The notes beneath the pieces were generated by a model. That model did no database searches, was not told the DNA's origin, and saw only the letters and a program-made list of their open reading frames with translations. A DNA stretch of 11,617 nucleotides from contig JAQBWG010000028.1 in the NCBI GenBank assembly GCA_027625225.1, positions 1 through 11,617 on the forward strand, in the 5' to 3' direction. Shown here piece after piece: positions 1-8,261 of the stretch; within the stretch, counting starts at the first letter, position 1, and every line of letters begins with the position of its first letter. The position numbers were made by a program, and so were the translations under genes. Source of the stretch: Chloroflexota bacterium (GTDB lineage: Bacteria; Chloroflexota; Dehalococcoidia; Lucifugimonadales; VGZR01).

Positions 1-99
1 CAGAACGACCAGCGCGGTTTGTGGGTATGCAGGCGTGAGGGCGGCCCCGTGTTCATGCCCACACCTGTGCTCGGCATCCAGGCCACGCCGGAATCTTAA
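1..99 (+). CDS. 3' end of an upstream gene, possibly a periplasmic adaptor (HlyD/MacA-like)
   Basis: Frame 1 is open from the first base to a TAA at 97-99 and gives 32 C-terminal residues, including REGGPVFMPTPVLGIQATPES. The pattern of an aromatic/valine strand, a GG turn, 'VFMP' and 'LGIQAT' loosely recalls the last beta-barrel of HlyD/MacA membrane-fusion proteins, which often sit upstream of MacB/FtsX-type permeases. That identification is a guess from a short fragment. The same frame stays coding-like after the stop: residues LDEVIPSPTPPFPKTPAPEP follow and end at a second TAA (160-162). The gene may therefore really end at 162, with the 97-99 stop being a nonsense mutation or a sequence error. 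Frame 3 closes within the first 36 bases. Frame 2 is open but reads as low-quality sequence rich in R, S and C. Confidence 0.3.
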   Translation, partial: QNDQRGLWVCRREGGPVFMPTPVLGIQATPES

Positions 100-229
100 C
101 TCGACGAAGTCATCCCCAGCCCAACGCCCCCGTTTCCCAAAACTCCTGCACCAGAACCATAAGGTTCGTCCGGTACGTTCGTCAGTGCTGTCTACTTGAT
201 GCGTGTTCTATGCCGAATACCTAAATTGC

Positions 230-257
230 TTGCCTAAGCGGTTTTGATTGCTATAAT
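230..257 (+). promoter_or_regulatory. Extended -10 promoter of the ABC transporter operon
   Basis: The consensus -10 TATAAT is at 252-257 and is preceded by TGC at 249-251, giving a perfect extended -10 (TGnTATAAT). A partial -35, TTGCCT (230-235, 4 of 6 matches), lies 16 bp upstream. Transcription would start near 264 and leave a leader of about 88 nt before the ATG at 352. The octamer AAGCGGTT occurs at 236-243, inside the spacer, and again at 293-300 in the early leader, which could be a pair of regulator half-sites. No hairpin resembling a known riboswitch was recognised in the leader. The rest of 163-351 holds no gene. Confidence 0.6.
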
Positions 258-351
258 GCGGCGCACGTAACACGCAACTCTGCTCGAATCGCAAGCGGTT
301 GGCAGGTGGTGCTTCGACGACGGAAACGGGGAGGCGGCCCTCGGGCAGACC

Positions 352-3300
352 ATGAAACCGTTGACCACGCCAAGGCTGGTCTTGAAAAGACTCGCCGACG
401 ATTGGCGACTCATGTTATCTATATTCGTGGGCATCCTCGTGGCGGCCACTTTGGTTGCTGGCGCGCCCGTATACATGCGTGCACTCGAACGCCTGGCCGT
501 GAACACGGCTATCGATCGAACTCCGGCTACCACCCTCAACCTCCATATTTTCGCGCCTAATATCTCGCTTAACCGCCAGGGGGTGACAGCCACACAGGAG
601 AGGATGGAAGCCGCGATTGCGGAGAATATCCCCGAAATCTACCTCGGTCAGCGCCGGTTCCTTCGCAGCGATAATTTCCTCGCCGGGCTCCCATACAGCC
701 CGCTAAATAGGGAAGCAAGAAGCACCTTCGCATCGCAAGCCTATGTTCAGTACATGTCTGAACTCGAAGATAATATCCGTTTCATCGATGGCCGGATGGC
801 TACCGACACAATCATCACCGGCCCTGACCGAACTGTTATCGAAGTGATACTTGGCGCTCCGTCTCTTTTGGTTTTCTTCCTTGAGGTAGGCGACGAGGTC
901 GAAATCACCCCGTTCCTGGCGCATCCGGGACGGGTGTACGCAAAGGTGGTGGGTATCTTCGAGCCTATCGACCCGGTGTCCGAGTACTGGCGCAACAACT
1001 CCAACATCTTTCTACGACCGGAGCCTGTCACGGCAGTGCCGGAGACCGGCGTTCTCGTGAATCCGGACGAACGCCCTTTGCCCTTCTTCACCACCCAAAC
1101 GGTGTTGGTAGACGGCGTAGGCTCATCATTTTCCGGTAGCCTCATCAACTCCACCTGGTCTATCAGGATTGATAAGGAAAAGCTGAAGGCCTGGTCGATA
1201 TCCGAAACGCGCGACCGTCTCGATACGTTCGATGTGGAAATCACAGACGCGCTCCCAGGCTCCATCGTACTCTCGGGCATTGGCAACCTGTTCGGCGACT
1301 ACGAACAGCGCAGTCTGTTTTCCAGCATCCCTTTGCTGCTGTTGCTCGCGCTCATGGTGGTCACCGTACTGTATTACCTGCTGATGATGGTTTCGTACCT
1401 TGTGCAGAACCGTGAAGCGGACATTACCCGCCTCAAGACTCGGGGTATCAATAGCTGGCAGGTGTTTCGCATCTATGGTGCGGAGAGCTTCATCCTGACC
1501 GCAGTAGCGGTAGTAATAGCACCGCTGCTCGCCACGCTCCTGGTGTCGGTATCCGGCTATCTGCCGTACTTCACCGACATCACCGGCGGTGGCCGACTAC
1601 CGGCCAGGATTGAGATGTCTTCGTTCACGATTTCATTGATTCTGGGGCTGGTCTGCCTGGTGATTTACATCTTGCCCGGCGTTATAAGTGCGCGGTCGGG
1701 ACTGATTACCCATCGTCTGCGTTCCTCCCGCCCACCGACCACACCTGTATTTCAACGATACTATCTGGACGTGGCTCTCATTATCCTGGGGGGACTGGTC
1801 TTCTGGGAGCTGTACTCGCGAGGAAATCTCGCCTCGGGAGGTCTGTTCACCGGCGTCCAGGTGAACGAAACGCTGCTCTTGGCGCCCATCCTGTTCCTTG
1901 CCGCCGTTGCGCTGGTATTCATGCGATTCTTCCCGCTTCTCGTAGAGTACTTCGGCGGAGAGTCCATGAGACTGCTCAATCTGGTGGTCGTGGCCGTTGT
2001 CGTCATTCTCTCCGTTGGTTTCGGCATACGCGAGTTTCTTGACGAATCCAGTTTCGGATGGACGGGTTCTGCGGTTATCGCGCTCGGGCTTGGTGGGGCT
2101 TACTATTTGACTCAACGGGTCAAAGGCAAAAACTTTCGCGTCGCCGGTCTGCTGGCGCAGGCGGGTCTGGTTGCGGCGTATATCTACCTGGAGCCGCTGC
2201 AACGGGACGACATGTTCTTTTCTGTGAAAATCGCTGCCATCGCTATCGTTCCTGCACAGCTTCTTTTCATGAGCCTGCGAACATTCATGTCGAGGGCGCC
2301 GGTATGGGTTTCGGTCGGCATGTGGCAGATGGCCCGCAATCCGCTGCAGTACAGTTGGCTTATCCTGCTGTTGGTGCTGGTGACCGGCCTGGGGGTGCTT
2401 GCTACCACCGTAGGCGGTACGCTCGACCGCAGCCACGTCGACCGCATCAGTTATCAGACCGGTACCGATATCCGCGTAGCCAACATCCCGGGTGATATCG
2501 CCCGCGGCACCGTGGCGTTGAAAGAGCGGTACCAGACCATCCCCGGCGTTACGTCGCTCATGCTGGGGATGCGAACGACAGGGTCTATCGGTGGTGGTGG
2601 TGGTGGCGGTTCGCAGTTCGAGCTTCTGGGAGTAGAGGCCGATACGTTCCCTTATAAGTCGTGGTACAGGGAAGATTTCTCCGAGCGCACACTACCGGTC
2701 ATCATGCGGTCGATTCAAAGCGCGCCGGGAACGGATATCGTGACGCTGCCGGACGACGCGACCGAAATAGGCATGTACGTCAAGCCAAGCCAGCAGCTTC
2801 CCAACGTGTTCTTATGGGTCGCACTCGAAGACCGTTTGGGCTCCGTTTCCACCCTTACGCTCGGCCCCATCGGCGCCGACCAGTGGCATCTGATGCGAAG
2901 AAATATCCCCGATACGCTGGAAAGACCTATACGTTTACTATCTGTTCAGATGTACGAACCGGCATTCGGCCCCACAGGTACGGCCGGTACCTTGCTCATA
3001 GATGACATACACACTGTTGTTGACGGCAACGTCGTTCCGCTGGACGACTTTGAGAGCGGTTCGCGCTGGATACCTATCATCACTTCAGTTATCTCTTCCG
3101 ATTCAATCCAGCTGCAATCCTCGGACGTCTTTTCCGGGAACCGATCGGGCATCTTTACCTTCGGTAAGGACACGGCTAACGGAATACGTGGCTTGTACTA
3201 CAGTTCCACCGGAGGTCCCATTCCGGCGATTGTAAGCACATCGTTCACCGAGCGTACGGGGGCAAAGGTCGGCGACGTCGTCGTCGTGAGGCTTATGGGT

Positions 3301-4014
3301 GGGCTGATGCCTATACGAATCACTGATGCACTCGAATATTTCCCGACTCTCAATCCCAGAAATTCGCCGTTCGTTGTGGTAGATATGGAAACCATGCTCA
3401 GACAGTTGCGTCTCCTGAGCCCTACATCGAAACCATCTCCCAACGAAATGTTCCTCTCACACGCACCGGGAGCCGAAGACACCGTCGTCACTGCGTTGTT
3501 GGATGGGCTCGGACGTGTGCAGCCTATCCGATTGTTCGTGAGGGAATCTGAACTGGAAGCAATCCGGATTGACCCACTTATCACCGCTGGATGGAAGGCG
3601 ATGGTCATCCTCGCGTTGTTTGTGATTGTCCTTACCGCCGGACTCGGCTACATCACGTATCTGTTGTCTTTCTCAGGTCGCAGCCGCATTCAGATGGGTG
3701 CATTGCAAACGCTCGGAATTTCATCCAGGCAACTGCTAGGCCTCTTGTCCATCGAGCACCTGGTTATCGCAGGGTTTGGCCTCGGTTTGGGAACATGGGC
3801 CGGGTTCGAAATGAGCAGAATCATGATCCAATCGGTAGCCGTCACGGAAAGCGGTGCACAGGTGATTCCGCCTTTCATTCTTATGACCAACTGGTCGTTC
3901 CTCGGGCCGATCTACATCGTACTGACGGCCATCTTCCTTACCGCCGTGGCTGTACTGCATCACGGCGTAACCCACATCAACCTGCACACCGTCTCGCGGG
4001 CGGAGGCCGTCTAA
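352..4014 (+). CDS. Giant FtsX/MacB-type ABC permease A
   Basis: This 1220-residue membrane protein is the first permease of the transporter. It begins with one membrane helix (about 23-42) and a roughly 280-residue extracytoplasmic domain. The first FtsX core follows, with helices at about 323-352, 379-408 and 424-450 and the cytoplasmic segment TRLKTRGI. Further helices lie near 470-491, 508-534, 541-559, 569-588, 597-616, 622-642 and 667-691. A second extracytoplasmic region (about 700-1075) contains seven consecutive glycines (747-753) and a jelly-roll-like stretch (about 804-950, with LLIDDI and DDFESGSRW). The C-terminal FtsX core has helices at about 1084-1108, 1131-1151 and 1183-1202. 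FtsX/MacB proteins usually work as mechanotransmitters or exporters rather than channels; the substrate is unknown. Ordinary MacB is about 650 residues, so this one is far larger. The ATG at 352 has a distant GGGGAGG (328-334). No in-frame ATG, GTG or TTG was found between 280 and the ATG. Confidence 0.9.
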   Translation: MKPLTTPRLVLKRLADDWRLMLSIFVGILVAATLVAGAPVYMRALERLAVNTAIDRTPATTLNLHIFAPNISLNRQGVTATQERMEAAIAENIPEIYLGQRRFLRSDNFLAGLPYSPLNREARSTFASQAYVQYMSELEDNIRFIDGRMATDTIITGPDRTVIEVILGAPSLLVFFLEVGDEVEITPFLAHPGRVYAKVVGIFEPIDPVSEYWRNNSNIFLRPEPVTAVPETGVLVNPDERPLPFFTTQTVLVDGVGSSFSGSLINSTWSIRIDKEKLKAWSISETRDRLDTFDVEITDALPGSIVLSGIGNLFGDYEQRSLFSSIPLLLLLALMVVTVLYYLLMMVSYLVQNREADITRLKTRGINSWQVFRIYGAESFILTAVAVVIAPLLATLLVSVSGYLPYFTDITGGGRLPARIEMSSFTISLILGLVCLVIYILPGVISARSGLITHRLRSSRPPTTPVFQRYYLDVALIILGGLVFWELYSRGNLASGGLFTGVQVNETLLLAPILFLAAVALVFMRFFPLLVEYFGGESMRLLNLVVVAVVVILSVGFGIREFLDESSFGWTGSAVIALGLGGAYYLTQRVKGKNFRVAGLLAQAGLVAAYIYLEPLQRDDMFFSVKIAAIAIVPAQLLFMSLRTFMSRAPVWVSVGMWQMARNPLQYSWLILLLVLVTGLGVLATTVGGTLDRSHVDRISYQTGTDIRVANIPGDIARGTVALKERYQTIPGVTSLMLGMRTTGSIGGGGGGGSQFELLGVEADTFPYKSWYREDFSERTLPVIMRSIQSAPGTDIVTLPDDATEIGMYVKPSQQLPNVFLWVALEDRLGSVSTLTLGPIGADQWHLMRRNIPDTLERPIRLLSVQMYEPAFGPTGTAGTLLIDDIHTVVDGNVVPLDDFESGSRWIPIITSVISSDSIQLQSSDVFSGNRSGIFTFGKDTANGIRGLYYSSTGGPIPAIVSTSFTERTGAKVGDVVVVRLMGGLMPIRITDALEYFPTLNPRNSPFVVVDMETMLRQLRLLSPTSKPSPNEMFLSHAPGAEDTVVTALLDGLGRVQPIRLFVRESELEAIRIDPLITAGWKAMVILALFVIVLTAGLGYITYLLSFSGRSRIQMGALQTLGISSRQLLGLLSIEHLVIAGFGLGLGTWAGFEMSRIMIQSVAVTESGAQVIPPFILMTNWSFLGPIYIVLTAIFLTAVAVLHHGVTHINLHTVSRAEAV
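2590..2610 (+). repeat. (GGT)n triplet repeat encoding a Gly7 linker
   Basis: Five GGT codons, then GGC and GGT, encode seven glycines in a row in permease A (residues 747-753). They lie in the second extracytoplasmic region. The repeat is in frame, so slippage would change linker length without breaking the gene. Confidence 0.85.
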
Positions 4015-4017
4015 GCC

Positions 4018-7000
4018 ATGGATCGTATCGCAGCCGCTTGGATAATGGTCATCAAGCGTGCGCTTGCACACTGGCGGCTGCTTTCGGCTGTCGTTATCGG
4101 CGTTCTTCTTGCCTGCGCCATCATGGCCGGCACCACAATCTACTTCGAATCGCTGCGTGAACTCGCCCTCAGGAAAACCATTGAACAGCAGGCACCCACT
4201 GACCTTGACATCGTAGTCGGGGCAGACCGCGGCCCCACGACTCGCGCGGAACAGCAAAAGGTCGTCGCAGCGGTCGAACGGGAATCGGACGCCTGGCTTA
4301 GCTGGTTCGTTCACGAGCGCTTCCCGCTTGGGCGTTCAGCCACCTTTTTCGTGAGTGACCCCGGTCGGGAAGGAGCGGCGGGACAGGACAATCGCCGCGC
4401 CTACTTTTCTTATGCTCTGGACTTCGACGAACTGACCACCCTGGTCCATGGGGCCAAACCGAGCGGCCAGGCTGTACTCACCTCGCAGGGAGAACGCGCC
4501 ATCGAAGTGCTTATCCCCGATACAGCCGCAGAACAGTACGGCATCGCTGTCGGCGACCGCTTCTCTGCGGTCCCATTCTGGAAGGACGACGCATCGCACG
4601 CCAACGTCATCGTGACCGGCATATTCCATCGTAGCGACCCTGCACACCCGCTGTGGACGGCCGACGCGCTCGTTTTGGAAGCGGCCACCGGCCTCTCGTT
4701 CGTTACAATGCCGTTCTACGTCTCCGAAGAGACTTTTTTCGATGTCCTGGGAACGACCTTCCGCGACATGGACAGCACCTACGCCTGGGTTCTTGACGTG
4801 AACACCGACACGCTCCATTCTGACAACGCCCTTGCAGCGGTCAGCTCTATCCGCACAGTACAGGAGAGCCTATCAAGCCAGCTTTTCAGCTATCGGCAGT
4901 TCACCGAACTTAACACCGTACTGACCGATTACGACGAGAGGCTTTTCTACACCAAACTCCCCATGATTATCGTGCTCATCCTCATCGCATTCGTCATCCT
5001 CTACTACGTCCTCACCCTCTCCTCGCTACTCGTCGAGCAACAACGCGGGGAAATCACCCTCCTGCGAAGCCGTGGTGCGGGCCCCGTACACCTCCTCACA
5101 GTATTCGCATTGGAGGGCGGCAGCATCGCGCTCATCGGCGGCATCTTCGGCCCTCTCATCGCATCGTCGGCCATCAGCCTCGCCGGGTACACACCCGCCT
5201 TCTCAGACCTAACCGGAGGCTCGGCGCTCAGCACCTCCATCTCCGGCATCTCCTACGCCATGAGCGCCATCGGAGGCTTATTCAGTTTCGGTGCATTGAT
5301 GATTCCCGCGATTGGCATCGCCAGGTCGGGCGTCGCACAACAACGTCAGGAATCGTCGCGTCCGGGCGCACAGCCCTTTTATCAGCGTTACTACCTCGAC
5401 GTACTGCTACTGGTATTCTCTATATTCTTATTCCGCCAGCTCACCGAGCAGGGCTCGTTCGTAGCCACCGAAGTATTCGGCGACCAAACCGTCAACCAGA
5501 TGCTGCTGGCAGTTCCTGCCATTACCTTGCTAGCTGCGGCATTGGTGCTGTTGCGCCTATTTCCCATCCTTATGGAATTCATAAGCAAAATCTTTTCCCG
5601 TTGGATGCCTGCCGGACTCGTGCTCGCCATTTGGAACATGGCCCGCAATCCCACGCACTACGCCCGCCTCGCCTTGCTTCTCATCCTGACTGCCGGACTG
5701 GGTATCTTCGCGGCCAGCTTCGGCGGAACGCTCGAACGCAACTTCGAAGAGCGGGCGCTCTATCAGTCTGCCGGACACATTCGTGTGGACGGGCTCATAG
5801 TCAACAACTTCGGGGATACCGTGCCTATCGCCCCCGTATATGAAGCGATTGCGGGAGTAGATGGCGTGGCTCTCGCCTACAGCGGATTCGGGTACGACGC
5901 CTCCAAAATCACGGGGGAAGACTTCACCTTCCTTACCCTCGACAGCAACGCATCGGCCGACTTTATCTGGACGCGGTCCGACTTTGCCTCCAAGCCCATA
6001 CCTGAAATGTTGCGGTCGCTTCCTTCGGTCACTATGCCGCAAGGAATAGACCTCCCCATCAACGCAACCTCCATAGGGATAAGCGTAAACCCGGATAGAC
6101 CGCAATCTAGTGTTGTCGTCACCCTGCGGGCTATTGATGCGAACGAACGATGGTTTACCTACCGGCTGGGAGGGCTAACCAGCGCCGACTGGCAAACACT
6201 CGAAGGTTCCTTGGCTCCGGAACCCAGCAGATTTGGCAGAGTACGGCTCCGGCCCACCTACCCCCTCCGGCTTATGTCCGTGGCCATCATGCAGGCTGAC
6301 GTACAGCGTGGCCTGCTACCCGGGTCCATCCTCCTTGATGACTTGTACGTCCGGACCGACACCGGCGAGACAGTTATGCTTGAAACGTTCGACTCCGTCG
6401 AAAGCTGGAATACCCTGCGTGTCACGCCCCAGGCGTTAACCGACACCATCGAAATGAATGGAGACAGCATCGGCGGTTCGGCGGGGTCTCTCAGGTTCTC
6501 CTGGTTCGAAGGGACCGCGCTAACCGCCCGTGGCGTATACCTCGGCCCTAAATTGGAGCCCCTGTCCATTCTCGTCAACGAGCAATTTGTCGGAGTGACA
6601 GGACATGACGAAGGCGACACATTCGATATGGTAGTCTCCAGTCAAAGGGTGCCGGTTCGAATCGCCGGAGTAATCGACTACTTCCCCCCCCTTGACACGG
6701 AAAACGAACTCGTCGTCATCGCAGACTTCCAGTCCACAATCATGTATGCCAACCTCGACCCGTCCGACTCGGAACTCCGGCCCAACCAGGCATGGCTGGC
6801 GAGTTCCTTAACCGGACCTGCTCGTACACAATTCGTTCAATCTCTCAAAGAAACCCCCTTCCCTGCGAGTGCCGTGTTCGACCTCCAGGAGCTGCAGGGA
6901 CAGCAGGAGATCGACCCGCTCACCCGGGCTGGATGGCGCTCCCTGCTATTTATCGCGTTCGGCGCGGTGCTTATCCTGAGCTGCGTCGGATTCATCGTCC

Positions 7001-7356
7001 ACGCCTACGTCTCCTTCCAGAACCGGAGAAGGCAGTTTGCCCTGCTACACACCATCGGCCTTTCGGCCCGGCAGCTCATCACCGTCGTCTTTATCGAACA
7101 GGCCTTTGTGGTTGCCGCAGGTATCGCCCTGGGAGGATGGATGGGAGGACGCCTCGGCGCCATCGTGATGCCCTTCTTCGCCAACGACGATAGAGGAAGC
7201 CAGGTGTTGCCGCCGTTCGTACTTCAGGTAGACTGGCCCATACTTCTGATAACCTACGGCATCATGGTCGGCGTGTTCACCCTCGCTACAATCGGCGTTA
7301 TCATGTTCGCGCGCCGCATATCCGTTGCGCGAACGCTCAGATTGGGGGAACTGTAA
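4018..7356 (+). CDS. Giant FtsX/MacB-type ABC permease B
   Basis: This 1112-residue protein is a tandem paralogue of permease A with the same order of parts. It has an N-terminal helix (about 19-41), extracytoplasmic domain 1, and a first FtsX core (helices about 312-338, 359-390, 408-437; cytoplasmic LLRSRGAG). Middle helices are at about 458-475, 494-522 and 548-576. Extracytoplasmic region 2 carries a jelly-roll-like segment (about 683-840, with SILLDDLYV and ETFDSVESW). The C-terminal FtsX core has helices at about 975-1000, 1020-1047 and 1073-1098. Shared landmarks with permease A are MARNP before the last middle helix, GGTL just after it, and YFP before the C-terminal core. It lacks the extra block of about four helices found in A, which explains most of the 108-residue length difference. 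The gene starts 3 nt after A stops, with GCGGAGG at 4000-4006 as ribosome binding site. The pair probably forms a heterodimer. Confidence 0.9.
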   Translation: MDRIAAAWIMVIKRALAHWRLLSAVVIGVLLACAIMAGTTIYFESLRELALRKTIEQQAPTDLDIVVGADRGPTTRAEQQKVVAAVERESDAWLSWFVHERFPLGRSATFFVSDPGREGAAGQDNRRAYFSYALDFDELTTLVHGAKPSGQAVLTSQGERAIEVLIPDTAAEQYGIAVGDRFSAVPFWKDDASHANVIVTGIFHRSDPAHPLWTADALVLEAATGLSFVTMPFYVSEETFFDVLGTTFRDMDSTYAWVLDVNTDTLHSDNALAAVSSIRTVQESLSSQLFSYRQFTELNTVLTDYDERLFYTKLPMIIVLILIAFVILYYVLTLSSLLVEQQRGEITLLRSRGAGPVHLLTVFALEGGSIALIGGIFGPLIASSAISLAGYTPAFSDLTGGSALSTSISGISYAMSAIGGLFSFGALMIPAIGIARSGVAQQRQESSRPGAQPFYQRYYLDVLLLVFSIFLFRQLTEQGSFVATEVFGDQTVNQMLLAVPAITLLAAALVLLRLFPILMEFISKIFSRWMPAGLVLAIWNMARNPTHYARLALLLILTAGLGIFAASFGGTLERNFEERALYQSAGHIRVDGLIVNNFGDTVPIAPVYEAIAGVDGVALAYSGFGYDASKITGEDFTFLTLDSNASADFIWTRSDFASKPIPEMLRSLPSVTMPQGIDLPINATSIGISVNPDRPQSSVVVTLRAIDANERWFTYRLGGLTSADWQTLEGSLAPEPSRFGRVRLRPTYPLRLMSVAIMQADVQRGLLPGSILLDDLYVRTDTGETVMLETFDSVESWNTLRVTPQALTDTIEMNGDSIGGSAGSLRFSWFEGTALTARGVYLGPKLEPLSILVNEQFVGVTGHDEGDTFDMVVSSQRVPVRIAGVIDYFPPLDTENELVVIADFQSTIMYANLDPSDSELRPNQAWLASSLTGPARTQFVQSLKETPFPASAVFDLQELQGQQEIDPLTRAGWRSLLFIAFGAVLILSCVGFIVHAYVSFQNRRRQFALLHTIGLSARQLITVVFIEQAFVVAAGIALGGWMGGRLGAIVMPFFANDDRGSQVLPPFVLQVDWPILLITYGIMVGVFTLATIGVIMFARRISVARTLRLGEL

Positions 7357-7361
7357 TCAAC

Positions 7362-8261
7362 GTGACAACCGGATCAAGTTTCGGGCAACAACCGCACGTT
7401 ATGTGCGAAGACCTGTTTAAGATTTACAAAATCGCCGACCTTGAGGTGGTGGCCTTACGGGGTCTCGACTTACGCGTGAACAGAGGCGAGGTGGTGGCTA
7501 TCGTGGGCGCGAGCGGTAGCGGCAAAAGCACGCTGCTCACTATCCTCGCGGGCTACGATAACCCTTCCGCTGGCAAGATAGTGGTCGGAGACAAGGACCT
7601 TTTGCGCATGACCGTGCGTCAGATGGAAGAATACCGGCGCAGCGAGGTCGGATTCATCTGGCAACAGACCAGCCGGAACCTGTTTCCCTACCTCACGGCG
7701 GTCGAAAACGTCGAGTTGCCCATGATGCTCACCAACAGGTCGGACAGGCGCAAACGGGCCCTCGAACTGCTCGAACTGGTCGGCCTGGTCGAGCGCGCCA
7801 ATCACACCCACGAACGACTGTCTGGCGGCGAGCAGCAGCGCGTGGCCATAGCCGTCGCCCTGGCCAACCAGCCACCCTTGTTGCTTGCGGACGAACCCAC
7901 CGGCGAACTGGACGACTCCACCGCAAGTGAAATCCTCGACCTGTTCGGCTCCATCAACCAGGAGATGGGCACGACCATTCTCATCGTGACCCACGACCGC
8001 GATATCGCCTTCAAGGTCGGCCGCGTCGTCATGATTAAAGATGGGAAAATGGCTACCGAAATCAGGCGGAAGACCAGCTTCCAGAGCATCAGCAGTAAGG
8101 CCGACACTGCAGCGCTTCTGGAAGAGTTCGCCTTGGTGGATACCATGGGACGGATTCAGGTGCCCCGCGACCTGCTCGACAAGCTCAATATTAACGAAAG
8201 GGCCCGGCTCTCCATCGAGAACGGCTCGGTTGTCTTGAAACCGGACGATAAATCCTCATGA
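7362..8261 (+). CDS. ABC transporter ATPase with C-terminal AbrB-like domain
   Basis: This 299-residue cytoplasmic ATPase belongs to the MacB/LolD/FtsE type. Walker A GASGSGKST is at 49-57, the Q-loop at Q101/Q102, the signature LSGGEQQR at 153-160, Walker B LLLADE at 173-178 and the switch histidine at H211. All catalytic residues are intact, so it should hydrolyse ATP to drive the permeases. Family members usually end near residue 235. Here about 60 residues follow, and 259-295 reads like a SpoVT/AbrB swapped-hairpin unit (VDTMGRIQVPRDLL, then a leucine- and isoleucine-rich strand ending VVLKP). In AbrB this fold dimerises and binds DNA; in this protein it more likely dimerises or regulates the ATPase. 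The GTG at 7362 lies 5 nt after permease B and has GGGGGA at 7344-7349. An in-frame ATG at 7401 is an alternative start and would lose only 13 residues. Confidence 0.92.
   Translation: MTTGSSFGQQPHVMCEDLFKIYKIADLEVVALRGLDLRVNRGEVVAIVGASGSGKSTLLTILAGYDNPSAGKIVVGDKDLLRMTVRQMEEYRRSEVGFIWQQTSRNLFPYLTAVENVELPMMLTNRSDRRKRALELLELVGLVERANHTHERLSGGEQQRVAIAVALANQPPLLLADEPTGELDDSTASEILDLFGSINQEMGTTILIVTHDRDIAFKVGRVVMIKDGKMATEIRRKTSFQSISSKADTAALLEEFALVDTMGRIQVPRDLLDKLNINERARLSIENGSVVLKPDDKSS

Noticed and set aside
1633..2436. 267-residue open frame on the - strand inside permease A
   Set aside because: It is rich in Q, H, R and N with no recognisable fold, and it is antisense to an obvious membrane-protein gene. 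It is a shadow frame.
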